A stretch of DNA of 64,000 nucleotides, from contig BOKF01000044.1 of the NCBI GenBank assembly GCA_016860845.1, forward strand, positions 7,802-71,801, in the 5' to 3' direction. The translations under genes were made by a program, and so were the position numbers. The notes below the pieces were generated by a model. It saw nothing but the letters and a program-made list of their open reading frames with translations. It was not told where the DNA came from and did not search any database. The first letter of the stretch is position 1. Every line of letters begins with the position of its first letter. Shown here in pieces: positions 32,138 to 41,773 of the stretch. The DNA comes from Chloroflexota bacterium. Lineage in GTDB: Bacteria; Chloroflexota; Anaerolineae; 4572-78; J111.

Positions 32138-34321
32138 ATGCTACTCCTGAAGAATACCCTCATCAAGTGGCTAAATGAGGAAGCCGAGGTGGAGCGGGTT
32201 GACCGCATTCTGTGGATCGATCCGGCCAGAAGTTACGTATATACCCTTGATATGGCAGACAAAAGAGCCTTGCCCATTAAGAGAAGTTACGCCCAGATCA
32301 TCGCCGCCCTCAACCAAGCTGAGGCCCTGGTCGTCACGCGAGATCAGCGCTACCTGCTCCAACCTGAAGAGCAGTTTAGCCAGAAACAGCGTCAACGCCG
32401 GGAGGCAACCTGGGTCTTAATCGAGCCAATTGTGCGGGCTGAAGGTGAGGCCGCCTTCATTCCCCAGCAACGAGGTCAACTGATTGAAGCGGTCGCTCAA
32501 CAGACGGGCCGGGCAAAGCGCCTTATTTATGAATACTTACGGCGCTATTGGCGGGAAGGACAGGTGAAGAATGCCCTCATTCCGCGCTTCGACCAGTCAG
32601 GGCTGAAGCCGGGGCCAGAGCTTGAGCCAGCAACGGTTAAACGAGGGCGACGGAGAAGCCGGGATGAACAGGCGGGGATGAATATTGACGGGGTCACCAA
32701 AAAGTTATTGGAAAAAGGATACAAGCGCTTTTACCTGAGTGGCGAGTGCAAAACGCTGACAGAGGCGCACCGCCGTACTTTAACCGCCTTCTTCCGCATT
32801 GAAGAAAGGGTAGATGAAGATGGGGTCACGCAGCCTATCCTGCCGCCCAAAAGTGCCCTGCCCACGTTGAGACAATTTAAGTATCACTGTCATCATCAAG
32901 GTCAGCGCGAGACGGTGCTCGCCTCACGGGAAGGGGAGAGCCGGATCAAGGCCAATTATGGTCCCAAGTTAGGGAGTGCCCGGTTAATGGCTTTTGGGCC
33001 GGGGGTCTGGTATCTGATCGACTCGACCCCGGCGGACTGTTTGTTAGTCAGTGCGCTCAACCGAAGTCAAGTTCTGGGCAAGCCCACGCTCTATTTTGTC
33101 AAAGATCTGTTCAGTATGATGATCGTCGGGGTTGAAGTTTCGCTGGAAGAAGCCAGTTGGGTGACGGAAGTGTTAGCCCTTCAAAATGCGCTGACGGACA
33201 AAGTGACGTTCTGCCAAAATTACGGGATTACTATCAGCCCGGAACAATGGCCGTGTCATTATGCGCCGGAGTTTTTGCTGGGTGATCGCGGCGAAACCGA
33301 GAGCGTGCAGGCCAGCAACCTGGTGAATACCCTGGGCATTCAGGTCTCCAACACCCCGCCCTACCGTCCCGACCTCAAAGGTCCGGTGGAGCTTGATTTT
33401 CACCTGGCCAACCATTATGCCATCCATCAATTACCTGGCGGTGGGGCTGGCCCGCAACATCGCGGGGACAAAGATCGGCGGGGCTTACCCTGTCTGACCC
33501 TCTATGAATTCAGACAGAGTGTCATCAGTTACATTCTGTTTTACAACCAGGCGCACATCCTGGCCAATTACCCTTTTGACGAATTCATGCTGGCCGATGG
33601 GCTCAAACCGGTGCCGCTACAGGTGTGGAACTGGGGGATCGAGAACCGAAGTGGACAACTGCGCCGCATTGATCCGGAGGTGGCTTACCGGAATTTGCTG
33701 CCCCGCGTCCAGGCCACCGTCACCCATCAGGGCATCGAATTCAAGGGGTTGCGATATTTCTCGGCTTATGCGGCTGAGCAGCAGTGGTATCTGAAGGCCG
33801 GCAAACAGACGGGTCGCAAAACCAGAAAAGTCAGCGTGGCCTATGACCCTCGCACCACCAACGCCATCTTTCTGTGTTTGCCGGATCAGGTTTTGGAACG
33901 TTGTCCGCTCCTGGAAAAGGACCAGGGGTACGCCCATCGAGAGTGGGTCGAAGTCGAGGCGCAGAAAGCCTTTGAGGCAGCCCAGCGGGTTGAGTTAGAA
34001 AATGACCGGTTTCAGGCTCTGGCCGAATTACATGCTCGGTTAGAACACATTTCGGGTCCAGCCCAGCAGGCCGCTGCAGCCGCTGACCCGGCGAGCCAAT
34101 CCAGGCGGGTTACGACCAAAAGCAAGCGCGAACACAAACAGCGCGAAAGAGTCCTGGAACGCCAACGGGATATCGAACCAGGGGTGGTCGAGTTGGTTCA
34201 GCCAGCAACAACTCAGAGCATTGATCAAAGAGCCGCCCCACCTAAACATCGGTACATTCCTCGGCCAGACTACAGCGACCTGATCCAAGAAGTGTGCGCA
34301 GCGGAGGCCAACCATGCGTAA
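32138..34321 (+). CDS. tnsB: TnsB-like DDE transposase
   Basis: A 727-residue DDE integrase of the Mu/TnsB class that cuts and joins the 3' ends. The catalytic triad is Asp295 (YLIDSTPADC), Asp383 (LLGDRGETES) and Glu418 (PDLKGPVELDF), with the D-x35-E spacing of retroviral-type integrases. N-terminal HTH segments (about 100-180, including TGRAKRLIYEYLRRYWREGQ) bind the end repeats. The Mu-type C-terminal beta domain is near 520-610, and the end is a charged helix that contacts TnsC. It starts 2 bases after tnsA and overlaps tnsC by 8 bases. All catalytic residues are intact. Confidence 0.94.
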   Translation: MLLLKNTLIKWLNEEAEVERVDRILWIDPARSYVYTLDMADKRALPIKRSYAQIIAALNQAEALVVTRDQRYLLQPEEQFSQKQRQRREATWVLIEPIVRAEGEAAFIPQQRGQLIEAVAQQTGRAKRLIYEYLRRYWREGQVKNALIPRFDQSGLKPGPELEPATVKRGRRRSRDEQAGMNIDGVTKKLLEKGYKRFYLSGECKTLTEAHRRTLTAFFRIEERVDEDGVTQPILPPKSALPTLRQFKYHCHHQGQRETVLASREGESRIKANYGPKLGSARLMAFGPGVWYLIDSTPADCLLVSALNRSQVLGKPTLYFVKDLFSMMIVGVEVSLEEASWVTEVLALQNALTDKVTFCQNYGITISPEQWPCHYAPEFLLGDRGETESVQASNLVNTLGIQVSNTPPYRPDLKGPVELDFHLANHYAIHQLPGGGAGPQHRGDKDRRGLPCLTLYEFRQSVISYILFYNQAHILANYPFDEFMLADGLKPVPLQVWNWGIENRSGQLRRIDPEVAYRNLLPRVQATVTHQGIEFKGLRYFSAYAAEQQWYLKAGKQTGRKTRKVSVAYDPRTTNAIFLCLPDQVLERCPLLEKDQGYAHREWVEVEAQKAFEAAQRVELENDRFQALAELHARLEHISGPAQQAAAAADPASQSRRVTTKSKREHKQRERVLERQRDIEPGVVELVQPATTQSIDQRAAPPKHRYIPRPDYSDLIQEVCAAEANHA

Positions 34322-35795
34322 AGGTAATCGCTTGTTGACCCTGGATTGGACACCCAACGTAGACACCTGGGCGGAAACGGCCACCTATCGAGACCCGGAG
34401 AACCCCCTCTACCAGGGCAACCCACTCATTGAAGCTTTACCCAGCCCCCGCTCCACCCCAGAAGTGATCAATTTACTGAAACATTATCCTGACTTTGATC
34501 CAGCTCACCGGGCCTATCCTGAAGAAATCCGGCTGGATATGATCGAGAATGTGGCCCAGGTCTTTCAACCGCTCAATGAACATCTAACCCTGGAACGCCG
34601 CTTCGCGAGGGCAATTCGGGGTGGCTATGTTGGCCGTGACCTGTTTGAGATCCCCAGCGTGGCCAAGACGGCCAAAAAGCTGCAAGCCGATGAGCCCCAA
34701 AACCGGGAGCGCGCCCTGGCCAGAGGGTTCTATCTCATCGGCATGAGCGGGATGGGCAAAACAACTTCCACCGAAGCCATCCTGAGCCTCTATCCGCAAG
34801 TCATCTGGCACAGTGACTACAACGGCCAGGTCATTATGCGAGCCCAAGTGACCTGGCTCAAGCTAGAATGTCCTCACGATGGCTCAACCCGCTCCCTCTG
34901 TTTCGCCTTTTTCGCCGCCCTGGACAAGATATTGGGCACGAATTACTACACCGCCTATGCCGAGAATGGTCGGGCGACCGTGGCCAAAATGCAGATCTAC
35001 ATGGCGTTTCTGTGTGAGTTGTTGAATATCGGCATCCTGGTCATTGACGAAGTGCAACATCTCAATCGGGCCAAAAGTGGTGGGGCCGAGACCATGCTCA
35101 ACTTTTTTGTCGGGTTGTCCAATACCATCCGCATTCCGATGGTGTTGATTGGGACCTATCACGCCTTTGATATCTTCACCAAAGAATTTCGCCAGATGCG
35201 GCGGGGGACCCGACAGGGTAATTTCATCTGGCAGCGCATGCAAAAGGAAGACCCCTCCTGGGAAACCCTCTTGAAGGGGATTTGGAAATATCAATATGTG
35301 CGCCAGCCCGTGCCCCTCACCCCTGAATTGGGCGAGGCCTTGTACTATGTGACCCAGGGGGTAACCGACCTAGTCATCACCGTCTTCATTTTGGCCCAGG
35401 AGCGGGCCATTACCGATGGGATGGAAACCATTGAGCCCAGCACGATTTACTCGGTGGCGGCAGACAGTATGGAACTGGCCTACAAACCCCTGCAAGATTT
35501 GCGGACCAACGCGGCGACCTTGCAGGAGTATGTAGATGTAGTCATGCCCATTGAACTCCAGGATGCCTATGTCCGCCAGGCCAGGAAGTCAGAACCTCAG
35601 CCTTTACCTCGAGGCACCGGGTCGCCTCAACCCCATCAATCCGAACCCCCACCAGATCAGGTACCTTCAGCGCAAGATCTGCGGCAACATTTATCCCTGG
35701 TCGAAACCGAAACCACACTCTATGAGACCTTGAAAGCAGTCGGGCATATCGCCCAGGCTGGGGACTATATCCCACCGGGAGGTGGCCCATGTTAG
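34314..35795 (+). CDS. tnsC: TnsC-like AAA+ transposition regulator
   Basis: A 493-residue AAA+ ATPase that links target choice to the transposase. Walker A is LIGMSGMGKTTSTEAI (Lys149) and Walker B is GILVIDEVQHLN (Asp245-Glu246). The following sensor-1 stretch is IPMVLIGTYHAFDIF, and the later MRRGTRQGNFIWQRM is the arginine-rich sensor region. The N-terminal 100 residues (RSTPEVINLLKHYPDFDPAH onward) are TnsB/TnsA-contacting in family members. The Pro/Gln-rich C-terminal tail (about 430-460) may contact TnsA. It overlaps tnsB by 8 bases and tniQ by 7, so the proteins are made at coupled levels. Confidence 0.93.
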   Translation: MRKGNRLLTLDWTPNVDTWAETATYRDPENPLYQGNPLIEALPSPRSTPEVINLLKHYPDFDPAHRAYPEEIRLDMIENVAQVFQPLNEHLTLERRFARAIRGGYVGRDLFEIPSVAKTAKKLQADEPQNRERALARGFYLIGMSGMGKTTSTEAILSLYPQVIWHSDYNGQVIMRAQVTWLKLECPHDGSTRSLCFAFFAALDKILGTNYYTAYAENGRATVAKMQIYMAFLCELLNIGILVIDEVQHLNRAKSGGAETMLNFFVGLSNTIRIPMVLIGTYHAFDIFTKEFRQMRRGTRQGNFIWQRMQKEDPSWETLLKGIWKYQYVRQPVPLTPELGEALYYVTQGVTDLVITVFILAQERAITDGMETIEPSTIYSVAADSMELAYKPLQDLRTNAATLQEYVDVVMPIELQDAYVRQARKSEPQPLPRGTGSPQPHQSEPPPDQVPSAQDLRQHLSLVETETTLYETLKAVGHIAQAGDYIPPGGGPC

Positions 35796-38749
35796 CCTAC
35801 TTTCCGACCGCCTATCCCGACGAATTGCTTTTCAGCGTGGTCTCCCGCTTGGCCGAGATGATGGGGTATCCTCGCAGCAATGACTTGTCCCGGGCCGTCT
35901 ATGGCCAAGACAGACCGATGGTAGAGATGGGGTTGCCCAGCCATATGGAGGAGGTGGTGGCTGCTTTACCAAGGGGGCATCGCTTGACCGCCGACAAACT
36001 CATCCATGAACAGACGCTGTATCCCTTTTACCAGCCTTTCTTGCTGGCCAAAAGTGCTCAAACCCTGAAAGCGTTGCTGTGTAGCCGGGATGGTTCAAAA
36101 GTGCCGGCCTATACGGGACTTTCCCTGAAATCGATCCGGCCTTCACCCTGGCTGCGCTTCTGCTATGACTGTGTTCAGACGGATCGGGCTCAGTATGGAG
36201 CGTGTTATTGGCATCGGCTGCATCAACTGCCTGGCGTCAAGATTTGTCCCCAGCATGGGGCCATTATTCAGGACAGTCAAGTCCCAACCTATCATCGGAC
36301 CGTCAAACATCGCTACATTTCCGCCGAACAGGCCCTGACCCAGGCCGCGCCTTGTCCAAACCCCCTAACCCAGGCTGCCTTTCAGGAATGTCTGTGGATT
36401 GCCCAGGATGCGGCCTGGCTGCTGAACAACCTTCAGCCTCAGCTGACACCCGAAGCCTTACAGACCAAACTCTACCAGGTTCTGGCCGAGCAAAGCCTGG
36501 CCAGTTACAACAGGGGGATGATCCGAGCGGCGATGTTCTTGCGGGCCTTTGCCCACCATTATGCAGCGGACTTACTCAACTTGCTAGAGTGCCCCCTTGA
36601 TTACGGCAATGCGCAAGCCTGGCCCATCCAGGTCATTACCAGAGCGGGTCGCAAACATCCCTTACAATATCTGCTGGTCATTCACTTTCTGGGATACAGG
36701 GCCGAAACCTTTTTGACCTTGCCTGAACCGGCCTCCTATTTTGGCCAGGGACCCTGGCCTTGTCTGAACCCGGCCTGTCTATCCTACCAGCAACCCGTCA
36801 TCGAAACATGTCAAATTGACTTCCGGGGAGCAGATACCCGCCCGCGGGGCACCTTTGCCTGTTCGTGTGGCTTTGTATATCGCCGGGTTGGACCCGACCA
36901 GGAAGCGGCCGACCGCTTCCGCATTGGGCGGGTCGTGACCTATGGCCCCGTCTGGGACAACCGCTTTCAACAATTGGGGGCTGACCCAAGGGTGAGTACC
37001 GAGGAAATGGCCCAGCAGCTTAACATCGAGCCAACCACCCTGATGGCCTATGCGGCTCGACAAAACCAGGTCGCGCCGGAGCAGCCCCTGCCCCTGGAAA
37101 CACGGACCTATCACCGAAACCGCTGGCTGGCGGCCCTTGAACAATTACCAACCAGGAGCCTGCGTGAACTCAGAAAGGATCCAGCCTTGAATGAGACCTA
37201 TCGCTGGCTTTTACGCCATGATCGGGCCTGGTATGAGGCCCACCGGCCTGCTTTCTCTAGAAGAACAGGGACGAGAAAGGAAAAGTCCATCTATCCGGAT
37301 CATTACTGGCGAAATCGGGATGTTCAACTGGCTGAGGCAATCCGTTTAGCCGCGCGCCAACTCTTGAAACAACCGGGGCGTCCCCTCAAGATCAGCCTGA
37401 CGGCACTTTGCAACTACTTGAACCAGGGCAGTTTTACTTCACGGCGGGCAAAACTACCGCTTACCACACGGACTCTGGCCGCCGTGGTGGAACCTTATGA
37501 GGTTTTTGTGATCCGCCGTTTGGAATGGGTGCTTCAGCAGTATCGGGCAAAAGGGATCACGCCCACCAAAAGAGTTTTGACCCAAGAATCAGGGCTGGCT
37601 TGCTTCGGAGAACCCAAATGGCAAGATTTTGCCAACCAGATCTTGGCTCGCCTGACTTCTCAGGATGACCTTGAACCGTCCCTGGTGCATGACTTTCTAC
37701 CCTGCGGTCAGCAAGATTGGCCAACACTCGACGCTGAATTGTCCGAGTTGGTGCGACAAGCGGCGCGGCAACTCAAGGCCAAATCTGGTTACCCCACCTG
37801 GGTGACTATCTGTACGATTGGCGCCGAGCTTGACCAGTTGGAGGTCTTACTCTGTCACCTGGATTTACTGCCCCGCACGGGCCAAACGTTGACCGAGGTG
37901 GTGGAACCGGTCGAGGTTTTTGTAACCCGGGTGATGGCTTGGATGGCTAACGCTGGCCCGGATGCCTTTTCTCATCGCGCCCGGTTGATCAGGCTGGCTG
38001 GCTTAAAACCGTATCTGCACCTGCCAGCGGTGTCCCAGATCATTGATGATGCCTGCGCCCGGTTACAAGCACCATCGCCGCCATCCTCTCGGCGGGTTGA
38101 TTGGATCACCCGTGATCAAACCCTGGCTTCAGCCATCACCGAGGCGGCTGACCTGATCAGAAATCGCTTGAACCCGCCCCAGCGGGTAACTAGGGGCTCC
38201 CTCGCTCAAGTTGTTGATTCATTTGGCCTGATCAAGACCAAAACGTGGCACGTACTGGTCCGCTGCCTGGATCGACTCCCGGAAACCAGGCAAGCCTTTG
38301 AACAAGTCCAGGAAACCCACGAACAATTTGCTCAACGTCGCTTGTATATCGTGGCTAATCGCTTCCGGCCTCAGAGTTTGCGGCCCACCCGAACCCAATT
38401 GCTGCGGCAGGCCAATGTAGAATACCTGGCAACCTGTCCCTTGATCCAGGCAACCATCGAGGAAATTTTGGAGGCTACGGCTGCGCTTCCTTCCGCTTCT
38501 GAAGTGGCGACCCGGAGAAAATGGGCAGAGCTTGACCAGCGCTTATCACGGCAAATTGAATCGACAGCTGGGCATTTGAAAGCCCTCACAGATCCGCCCG
38601 TCTGGGTCAGTACCGCGGCCATTGCCAAACATATCGGCTACCAACTCCAGCCCAGCAATCTGGAAAATTTGCCCCAGACCGCCAAAATTTTGGCTCAGGC
38701 CGTTGAGACACGGGAGGAGTTCGCTATCCGTCAGAGACAATATCGATGA
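35789..38749 (+). CDS. tnsD: TniQ/TnsD-like target-selection protein
   Basis: A 986-residue protein. The N terminus (FPTAYPDELLFSVVSRLAEM) is the TniQ signature. The TniQ zinc-binding residues are Cys125, Cys128, Cys139 and Cys153-x-x-His156 (FCYDCVQTDR, GACYWHRLHQLPGVKICPQH). A second Cys-rich patch (CLNPACLSYQQ, then FACSCGFVYRRVGPDQEA) is near residue 330-370. The rest has repeated helical units ending in PVEVF or PYEVFVI-like strings, such as LAAVVEPYEVFVIRRLEW and LTEVVEPVEVFVTRVMAW, which suggests tandem DNA-binding modules, consistent with a sequence-specific TnsD-type selector of a chromosomal site. It is about twice the length of E. coli TnsD (508 residues). Only one TniQ is present and there is no Cas partner, so homing to an attachment site is the likely mode. 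Confidence 0.9.
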   Translation: MLAYFPTAYPDELLFSVVSRLAEMMGYPRSNDLSRAVYGQDRPMVEMGLPSHMEEVVAALPRGHRLTADKLIHEQTLYPFYQPFLLAKSAQTLKALLCSRDGSKVPAYTGLSLKSIRPSPWLRFCYDCVQTDRAQYGACYWHRLHQLPGVKICPQHGAIIQDSQVPTYHRTVKHRYISAEQALTQAAPCPNPLTQAAFQECLWIAQDAAWLLNNLQPQLTPEALQTKLYQVLAEQSLASYNRGMIRAAMFLRAFAHHYAADLLNLLECPLDYGNAQAWPIQVITRAGRKHPLQYLLVIHFLGYRAETFLTLPEPASYFGQGPWPCLNPACLSYQQPVIETCQIDFRGADTRPRGTFACSCGFVYRRVGPDQEAADRFRIGRVVTYGPVWDNRFQQLGADPRVSTEEMAQQLNIEPTTLMAYAARQNQVAPEQPLPLETRTYHRNRWLAALEQLPTRSLRELRKDPALNETYRWLLRHDRAWYEAHRPAFSRRTGTRKEKSIYPDHYWRNRDVQLAEAIRLAARQLLKQPGRPLKISLTALCNYLNQGSFTSRRAKLPLTTRTLAAVVEPYEVFVIRRLEWVLQQYRAKGITPTKRVLTQESGLACFGEPKWQDFANQILARLTSQDDLEPSLVHDFLPCGQQDWPTLDAELSELVRQAARQLKAKSGYPTWVTICTIGAELDQLEVLLCHLDLLPRTGQTLTEVVEPVEVFVTRVMAWMANAGPDAFSHRARLIRLAGLKPYLHLPAVSQIIDDACARLQAPSPPSSRRVDWITRDQTLASAITEAADLIRNRLNPPQRVTRGSLAQVVDSFGLIKTKTWHVLVRCLDRLPETRQAFEQVQETHEQFAQRRLYIVANRFRPQSLRPTRTQLLRQANVEYLATCPLIQATIEEILEATAALPSASEVATRRKWAELDQRLSRQIESTAGHLKALTDPPVWVSTAAIAKHIGYQLQPSNLENLPQTAKILAQAVETREEFAIRQRQYR

Positions 38750-38756
38750 GTAGCGC

Positions 38757-38788
38757 TGGCGCAAGGCATCAGTTGACGCCTTGCGCCA
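38757..38788 (+). terminator. Hairpin after tniQ
   Basis: TGGCGCAAGGC (38757-38767) pairs with GCCTTGCGCCA (38778-38788) around a 10-base loop, 7 bases after the tniQ stop. No strict U-run follows, but ATATTTTTATTT is 12 bases further. It probably ends the tns operon. Confidence 0.65.
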
Positions 38789-38792
38789 TGTT

Positions 38793-38930
38793 CAGTGTAT
38801 ATTTTTATTTATCGCAAATGATTCGAAATGAAGGCTCAGTGTAGATTTTTATTGTCTGTTGCCTGTTCAAACAGGCAGATATTCGGCCCAAAATGGGCCT
38901 GCCAGTGTATTTCATTATTGTCCGCATACA
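38793..38930. repeat. Right transposon end with three TnsB-like sites
   Basis: Inverted sites: 38793-38814 (starts CAGTGTATATTTTTATTT), 38837-38856 (CAGTGTAGATTTTTATTGTC) and 38903-38923 (CAGTGTATTTCATTATTGTC). Two small hairpins lie between the last two: GCCTGT/ACAGGC at 38861-38876 and GGCCCA/TGGGCC at 38885-38899. Confidence 0.8.
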
Positions 38931-39496
38931 CCCAGCCGCAGCCGGAGCCGACCGGCTTCCCCTCGATCCTGCCCGGTTCAGACTCCGGGACTGCGCGGCC
39001 ACTACCCGTCCCGCCAGCACCAACCCCACTCCCTGACAGCCCACTCATCGGGTTACCGGTCCAGGGCCGGATCACCCAGGGCTTTGGCTGCTCCCCGTAT
39101 TACACTGGCATCGCCGGGCCGGGTTGTTCCGCCGAGCGGCCGTGGTTTCACGATGGCCTGGATATTGAAGCCGTGGTGGATACTCCGGTCGCGGCGATGA
39201 TGGCCGGAGTGGTAATTTTCGCCGGAGAGGACACGAGCGGGCCGAAGTGCGATGATGATCGCGGCTATGGGCTGGCGGTGGTCGTGGACAGCGGCAGTGG
39301 CTGGCGGGCACTGTACGCGCATCTGGCGAAAATCAATGTTACTGCCGGCCAGGTGATCAGCCCTGAAACCATTATCGGGGCGGTGGGGGCGAGTGGTTGT
39401 GTCACCGGGCCTCATCTTCATTTTGGCCTGCGTCATAACGAGGGTTTGGTAGATCCGTCCACGGTCATTGCCGGTGAGAGAGGGCTAATGAATTGA
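38931..39496 (+). pseudogene. M23 (LytM-type) peptidase cut off by the transposon end
   Basis: The reading frame continues from inside the transposon end (an ATG at 38828) into a Pro-rich linker and an M23 metallopeptidase domain of about 140 residues. The zinc ligands are intact: His and Asp in WFHDGLDIEA and HxH in GPHLHFGLRH. SGWRALYAHLAKINVTAGQV is the usual central motif. M23 enzymes cleave peptidoglycan cross-links and need a signal peptide. Here everything before the linker is missing, replaced by about 34 codons from the transposon end (MKAQCRFLLSVAC at their start) that form at best a weak signal. No ribosome-binding site is seen. The missing 5' part is not to the left of the transposon either, so I call it a 5'-truncated gene. 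Expression by chance from the transposon end is possible. Confidence 0.75.
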
Positions 39497-39529
39497 CAGG
39501 GGTGAAACAGAGGTTTCACTTGCTAAAAT

Positions 39530-39548
39530 AGAACAAATGTTCTATAAT
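39530..39548 (+). promoter_or_regulatory. SOS-box-like palindrome overlapping a -10 box
   Basis: AGAACAAATGTTCT (39530-39543) fits GAACnnnnGTTC, the Gram-positive LexA/DinR box core. TATAAT (39543-39548) overlaps its last base. It lies 66 bases before the topoisomerase B-subunit start. LexA control is inferred from the motif only. Confidence 0.45.
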
Positions 39549-39613
39549 AAAACAACTTTTCGACGGCAGATTACTTTGTTCCTAATTCGGATAGAAAATT
39601 TTGGAGAATAGCT

Positions 39614-41773
39614 GTGGTAACAACGATGTACAGTGCACAAAACATCAAACGCCTGGAAGGGCTGGAGGCAGTGCGCCGCCTGCCGGGAATGTATATTGGC
39701 AATAACGGAATCTATGGCCTCCACCATATCCTAATGGAGCCCATCGACAACGCCGTTGACGAGATTCTTAATGGGCACGGCAATACCATTAAAGTAAGCA
39801 TTCACGGCGATGGCTCGGTTGTTGTTGAAGACAATGCCCGGGGTATCCCAGTTGAGTACAAACCTGAAGCAAAAATGTCGGCGTTGACCGAGGTCTTAAC
39901 CGTCCTCCACGCTGGCGGCAAATTTCGCGAAGCCGGTCAGCAAGACGCCTACTTGAGTGGTTCAGGGGGCCTGCACGGCATTGGGGTCAAGGCGACCAAC
40001 GCCTTCTCGCGCTGGCTTCAGGTAGACATAAGGCGGAACGGAGTTATCTACCGGCAGAGATTTGAGAACGGCGGCAAGCCAGTCAATGGTGTTCAGATTC
40101 TCCCAGCGGGTAGTAACCAGGCGATCGGCGAAGTCAACGCCGAGACTACGCTTCTCATTGATCGTAAAAGCGGTCTGCTCACTGCGGTGAAAGTGCCTGG
40201 CAAAACTACGGCGGTACAGGCCGATCCCGACCTGGGCACTGGGACAACGATCCATTTCCGACCGCATCGGCCCTGGTTCGACTCAGAAATGGACTGGCCG
40301 CAGCCAGATAAAGGCGTGCCCTGGGACTTCAACCGGTTGGCCAACCGTCTGGAGCAGGTAGCCCATCTCCACCCCGGCGTTCGGATTGAGCTGCGTGACG
40401 AGCGCGGTCCCAAAAAAGAGCACAAAAAGCGAATCTTTCAATCCCAGAGAGGATTATGGGATTACCTTGTCGCTTTGAACGAAGGGCTGGAGACACTCCA
40501 TAAACCGATCCAATTCAAAGATAGCAGTAGCGATGGAGCCATTACGGTGGAAGTGGTGTTGCAATATGCCGGCGAGGAAACAACCATTTACAGCTTCGTT
40601 AACTCGATCCCGACGCCCCAGGGCGGCACGGCCGTAAGCGGCTTTCAAGCCGGTTTGACGAAGGCCCTAAATCAGTTTGGGGCGGACAAGAAACTGCTCA
40701 AAGAGGGTAACATCCGCGGGGAGGATTTGCTCCTGGGGCTGACCGCCATTGTTAACGTGACGATGACCAAAACGCCCCAGTTTTCCAGCCAGACCAAGGA
40801 AGCGCTGACCACGACAGAGGTGCAGGGGGTGGCTACATCGGTCACTTACGAAAACTTGCTGGCGTACCTGAACAAGAATATCCCGGTAGGTAAAATCATC
40901 CTCAATCAAGCTCTGGCGGCACAGCGGGGCCGGGAGGCCGCCAAAGCCGCCCGCCAACTGGTCATCCGTAAATCGGCCCTGGAGGTCTCGGAACTGCCCG
41001 GCAAGCTCGCCGATGTGAGTCGAGGCGCCCCGGTCGAACAGACGATGTTGTTCCTGGTCGAGGGAGACAGCGCCGGCGGCAGTTGCAAACAGGCTCGCGA
41101 CCGGCGCTACCACGCCATCCTGCCCCTGCGCGGCAAAATCCTCAATACTGAGCGGATTCCGGTGACAAAAGTGCTGTCCAATGCCGAAGTCAAGGCGATT
41201 GTGGCGGCCATCGGTGGGGGTATGGGCGCGGACTTCAAGGTCGAGCAGATGCGCTACGGGGGGATTTCTATTATGACCGATGCGGACGTTGATGGCGCTC
41301 ACATCCGCACCTTGCTCCATACCCTGTTTTGGCGGCATATGAAAGCGCTGGTCCAGGCCGGGAAGTTATATATCGCCGTGGCTCCGTTGTATCAACTGCA
41401 TAAGGGCAAGGAGACACGCTATGCCTACTCCGAGGAGGAGCGAGACACCCTCTTGACGAAGTGGGGTCGGGAGGGGGTTACGATCCAGCGCTACAAAGGT
41501 CTGGGCGAGATGAATCCGGAGCAACTGCGGGAGACGGTTTTTGCACTGAACAAAAGCGAAGGCGCGAATCCGGTGATAAACGAGCACCTGCTGCAGGTGG
41601 CGGTGGAGGATGCCCACCAGGCCGGGCAGGTGATGTCAGTCCTGATGTCGTCTGATGTGGCTCCCCGGAAACAGTGGCTGCTTAAAAAGTGGGCCGGTGA
41701 GGAAGCGGATTGGGGCGGGAATGGAGACGCAGCCGAAAGTAAGAATAATGAGAATGGAGCAGAAGAGCAATGA
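39614..41773 (+). CDS. parE: Type IIA DNA topoisomerase, B subunit (ParE/GyrB)
   Basis: A 719-residue ATPase subunit that starts at GTG with GGAGAA upstream. The GHKL ATPase has [16 protein letters not shown] (the usual E-x-x-D-N-A), [15 protein letters not shown] and [15 protein letters not shown]. The transducer region has [20 protein letters not shown]. The TOPRIM domain has [20 protein letters not shown] and [15 protein letters not shown], with the catalytic Glu and Asp pair. [20 protein letters not shown] is the conserved end. With the A-subunit gene it forms a heterotetramer that relaxes, supercoils or decatenates DNA. The glutamate ATPase position reads as MEPIDNA instead of the usual E-x-x-DNS, a small variation. 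It overlaps the A subunit by 4 bases. Confidence 0.93.
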   Translation: MVTTMYSAQNIKRLEGLEAVRRLPGMYIGNNGIYGLHHILMEPIDNAVDEILNGHGNTIKVSIHGDGSVVVEDNARGIPVEYKPEAKMSALTEVLTVLHAGGKFREAGQQDAYLSGSGGLHGIGVKATNAFSRWLQVDIRRNGVIYRQRFENGGKPVNGVQILPAGSNQAIGEVNAETTLLIDRKSGLLTAVKVPGKTTAVQADPDLGTGTTIHFRPHRPWFDSEMDWPQPDKGVPWDFNRLANRLEQVAHLHPGVRIELRDERGPKKEHKKRIFQSQRGLWDYLVALNEGLETLHKPIQFKDSSSDGAITVEVVLQYAGEETTIYSFVNSIPTPQGGTAVSGFQAGLTKALNQFGADKKLLKEGNIRGEDLLLGLTAIVNVTMTKTPQFSSQTKEALTTTEVQGVATSVTYENLLAYLNKNIPVGKIILNQALAAQRGREAAKAARQLVIRKSALEVSELPGKLADVSRGAPVEQTMLFLVEGDSAGGSCKQARDRRYHAILPLRGKILNTERIPVTKVLSNAEVKAIVAAIGGGMGADFKVEQMRYGGISIMTDADVDGAHIRTLLHTLFWRHMKALVQAGKLYIAVAPLYQLHKGKETRYAYSEEERDTLLTKWGREGVTIQRYKGLGEMNPEQLRETVFALNKSEGANPVINEHLLQVAVEDAHQAGQVMSVLMSSDVAPRKQWLLKKWAGEEADWGGNGDAAESKNNENGAEEQ

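Larger units (their letters stand above)
31106..38930 (+). mobile_element. Tn7-like transposon (tnsA-tnsB-tnsC-tniQ), no cargo
   Basis: A 7,825-bp element bounded by inverted ends. The left end reads TGACTGCGGACAATAAAG and the right end, on the minus strand, reads TGTATGCGGACAATAATG. Tn7 itself begins TGTGGGCGGACAATAAAG, so GCGGACAATAAAG is identical to the left end here. Each end has three spaced ACAATA...ACTG sites, expected TnsB-binding sites. The four genes run in one direction with 2-base gaps or overlaps, which makes an operon, and the tniQ gene is followed by a hairpin. No CRISPR, cas, TnsE or passenger gene is inside. The tnsA-side end lies 7 bp after the alpha-2-macroglobulin stop, as Tn7 lies just past glmS. 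No 5-bp target duplication is visible: the flanks are GACCT and CCCAG. Confidence 0.88.

Noticed and set aside
31106..38930. CRISPR-associated transposon
   Set aside because: No cas genes or repeat-spacer array in or beside the element, and the single TniQ is long and TnsD-like.
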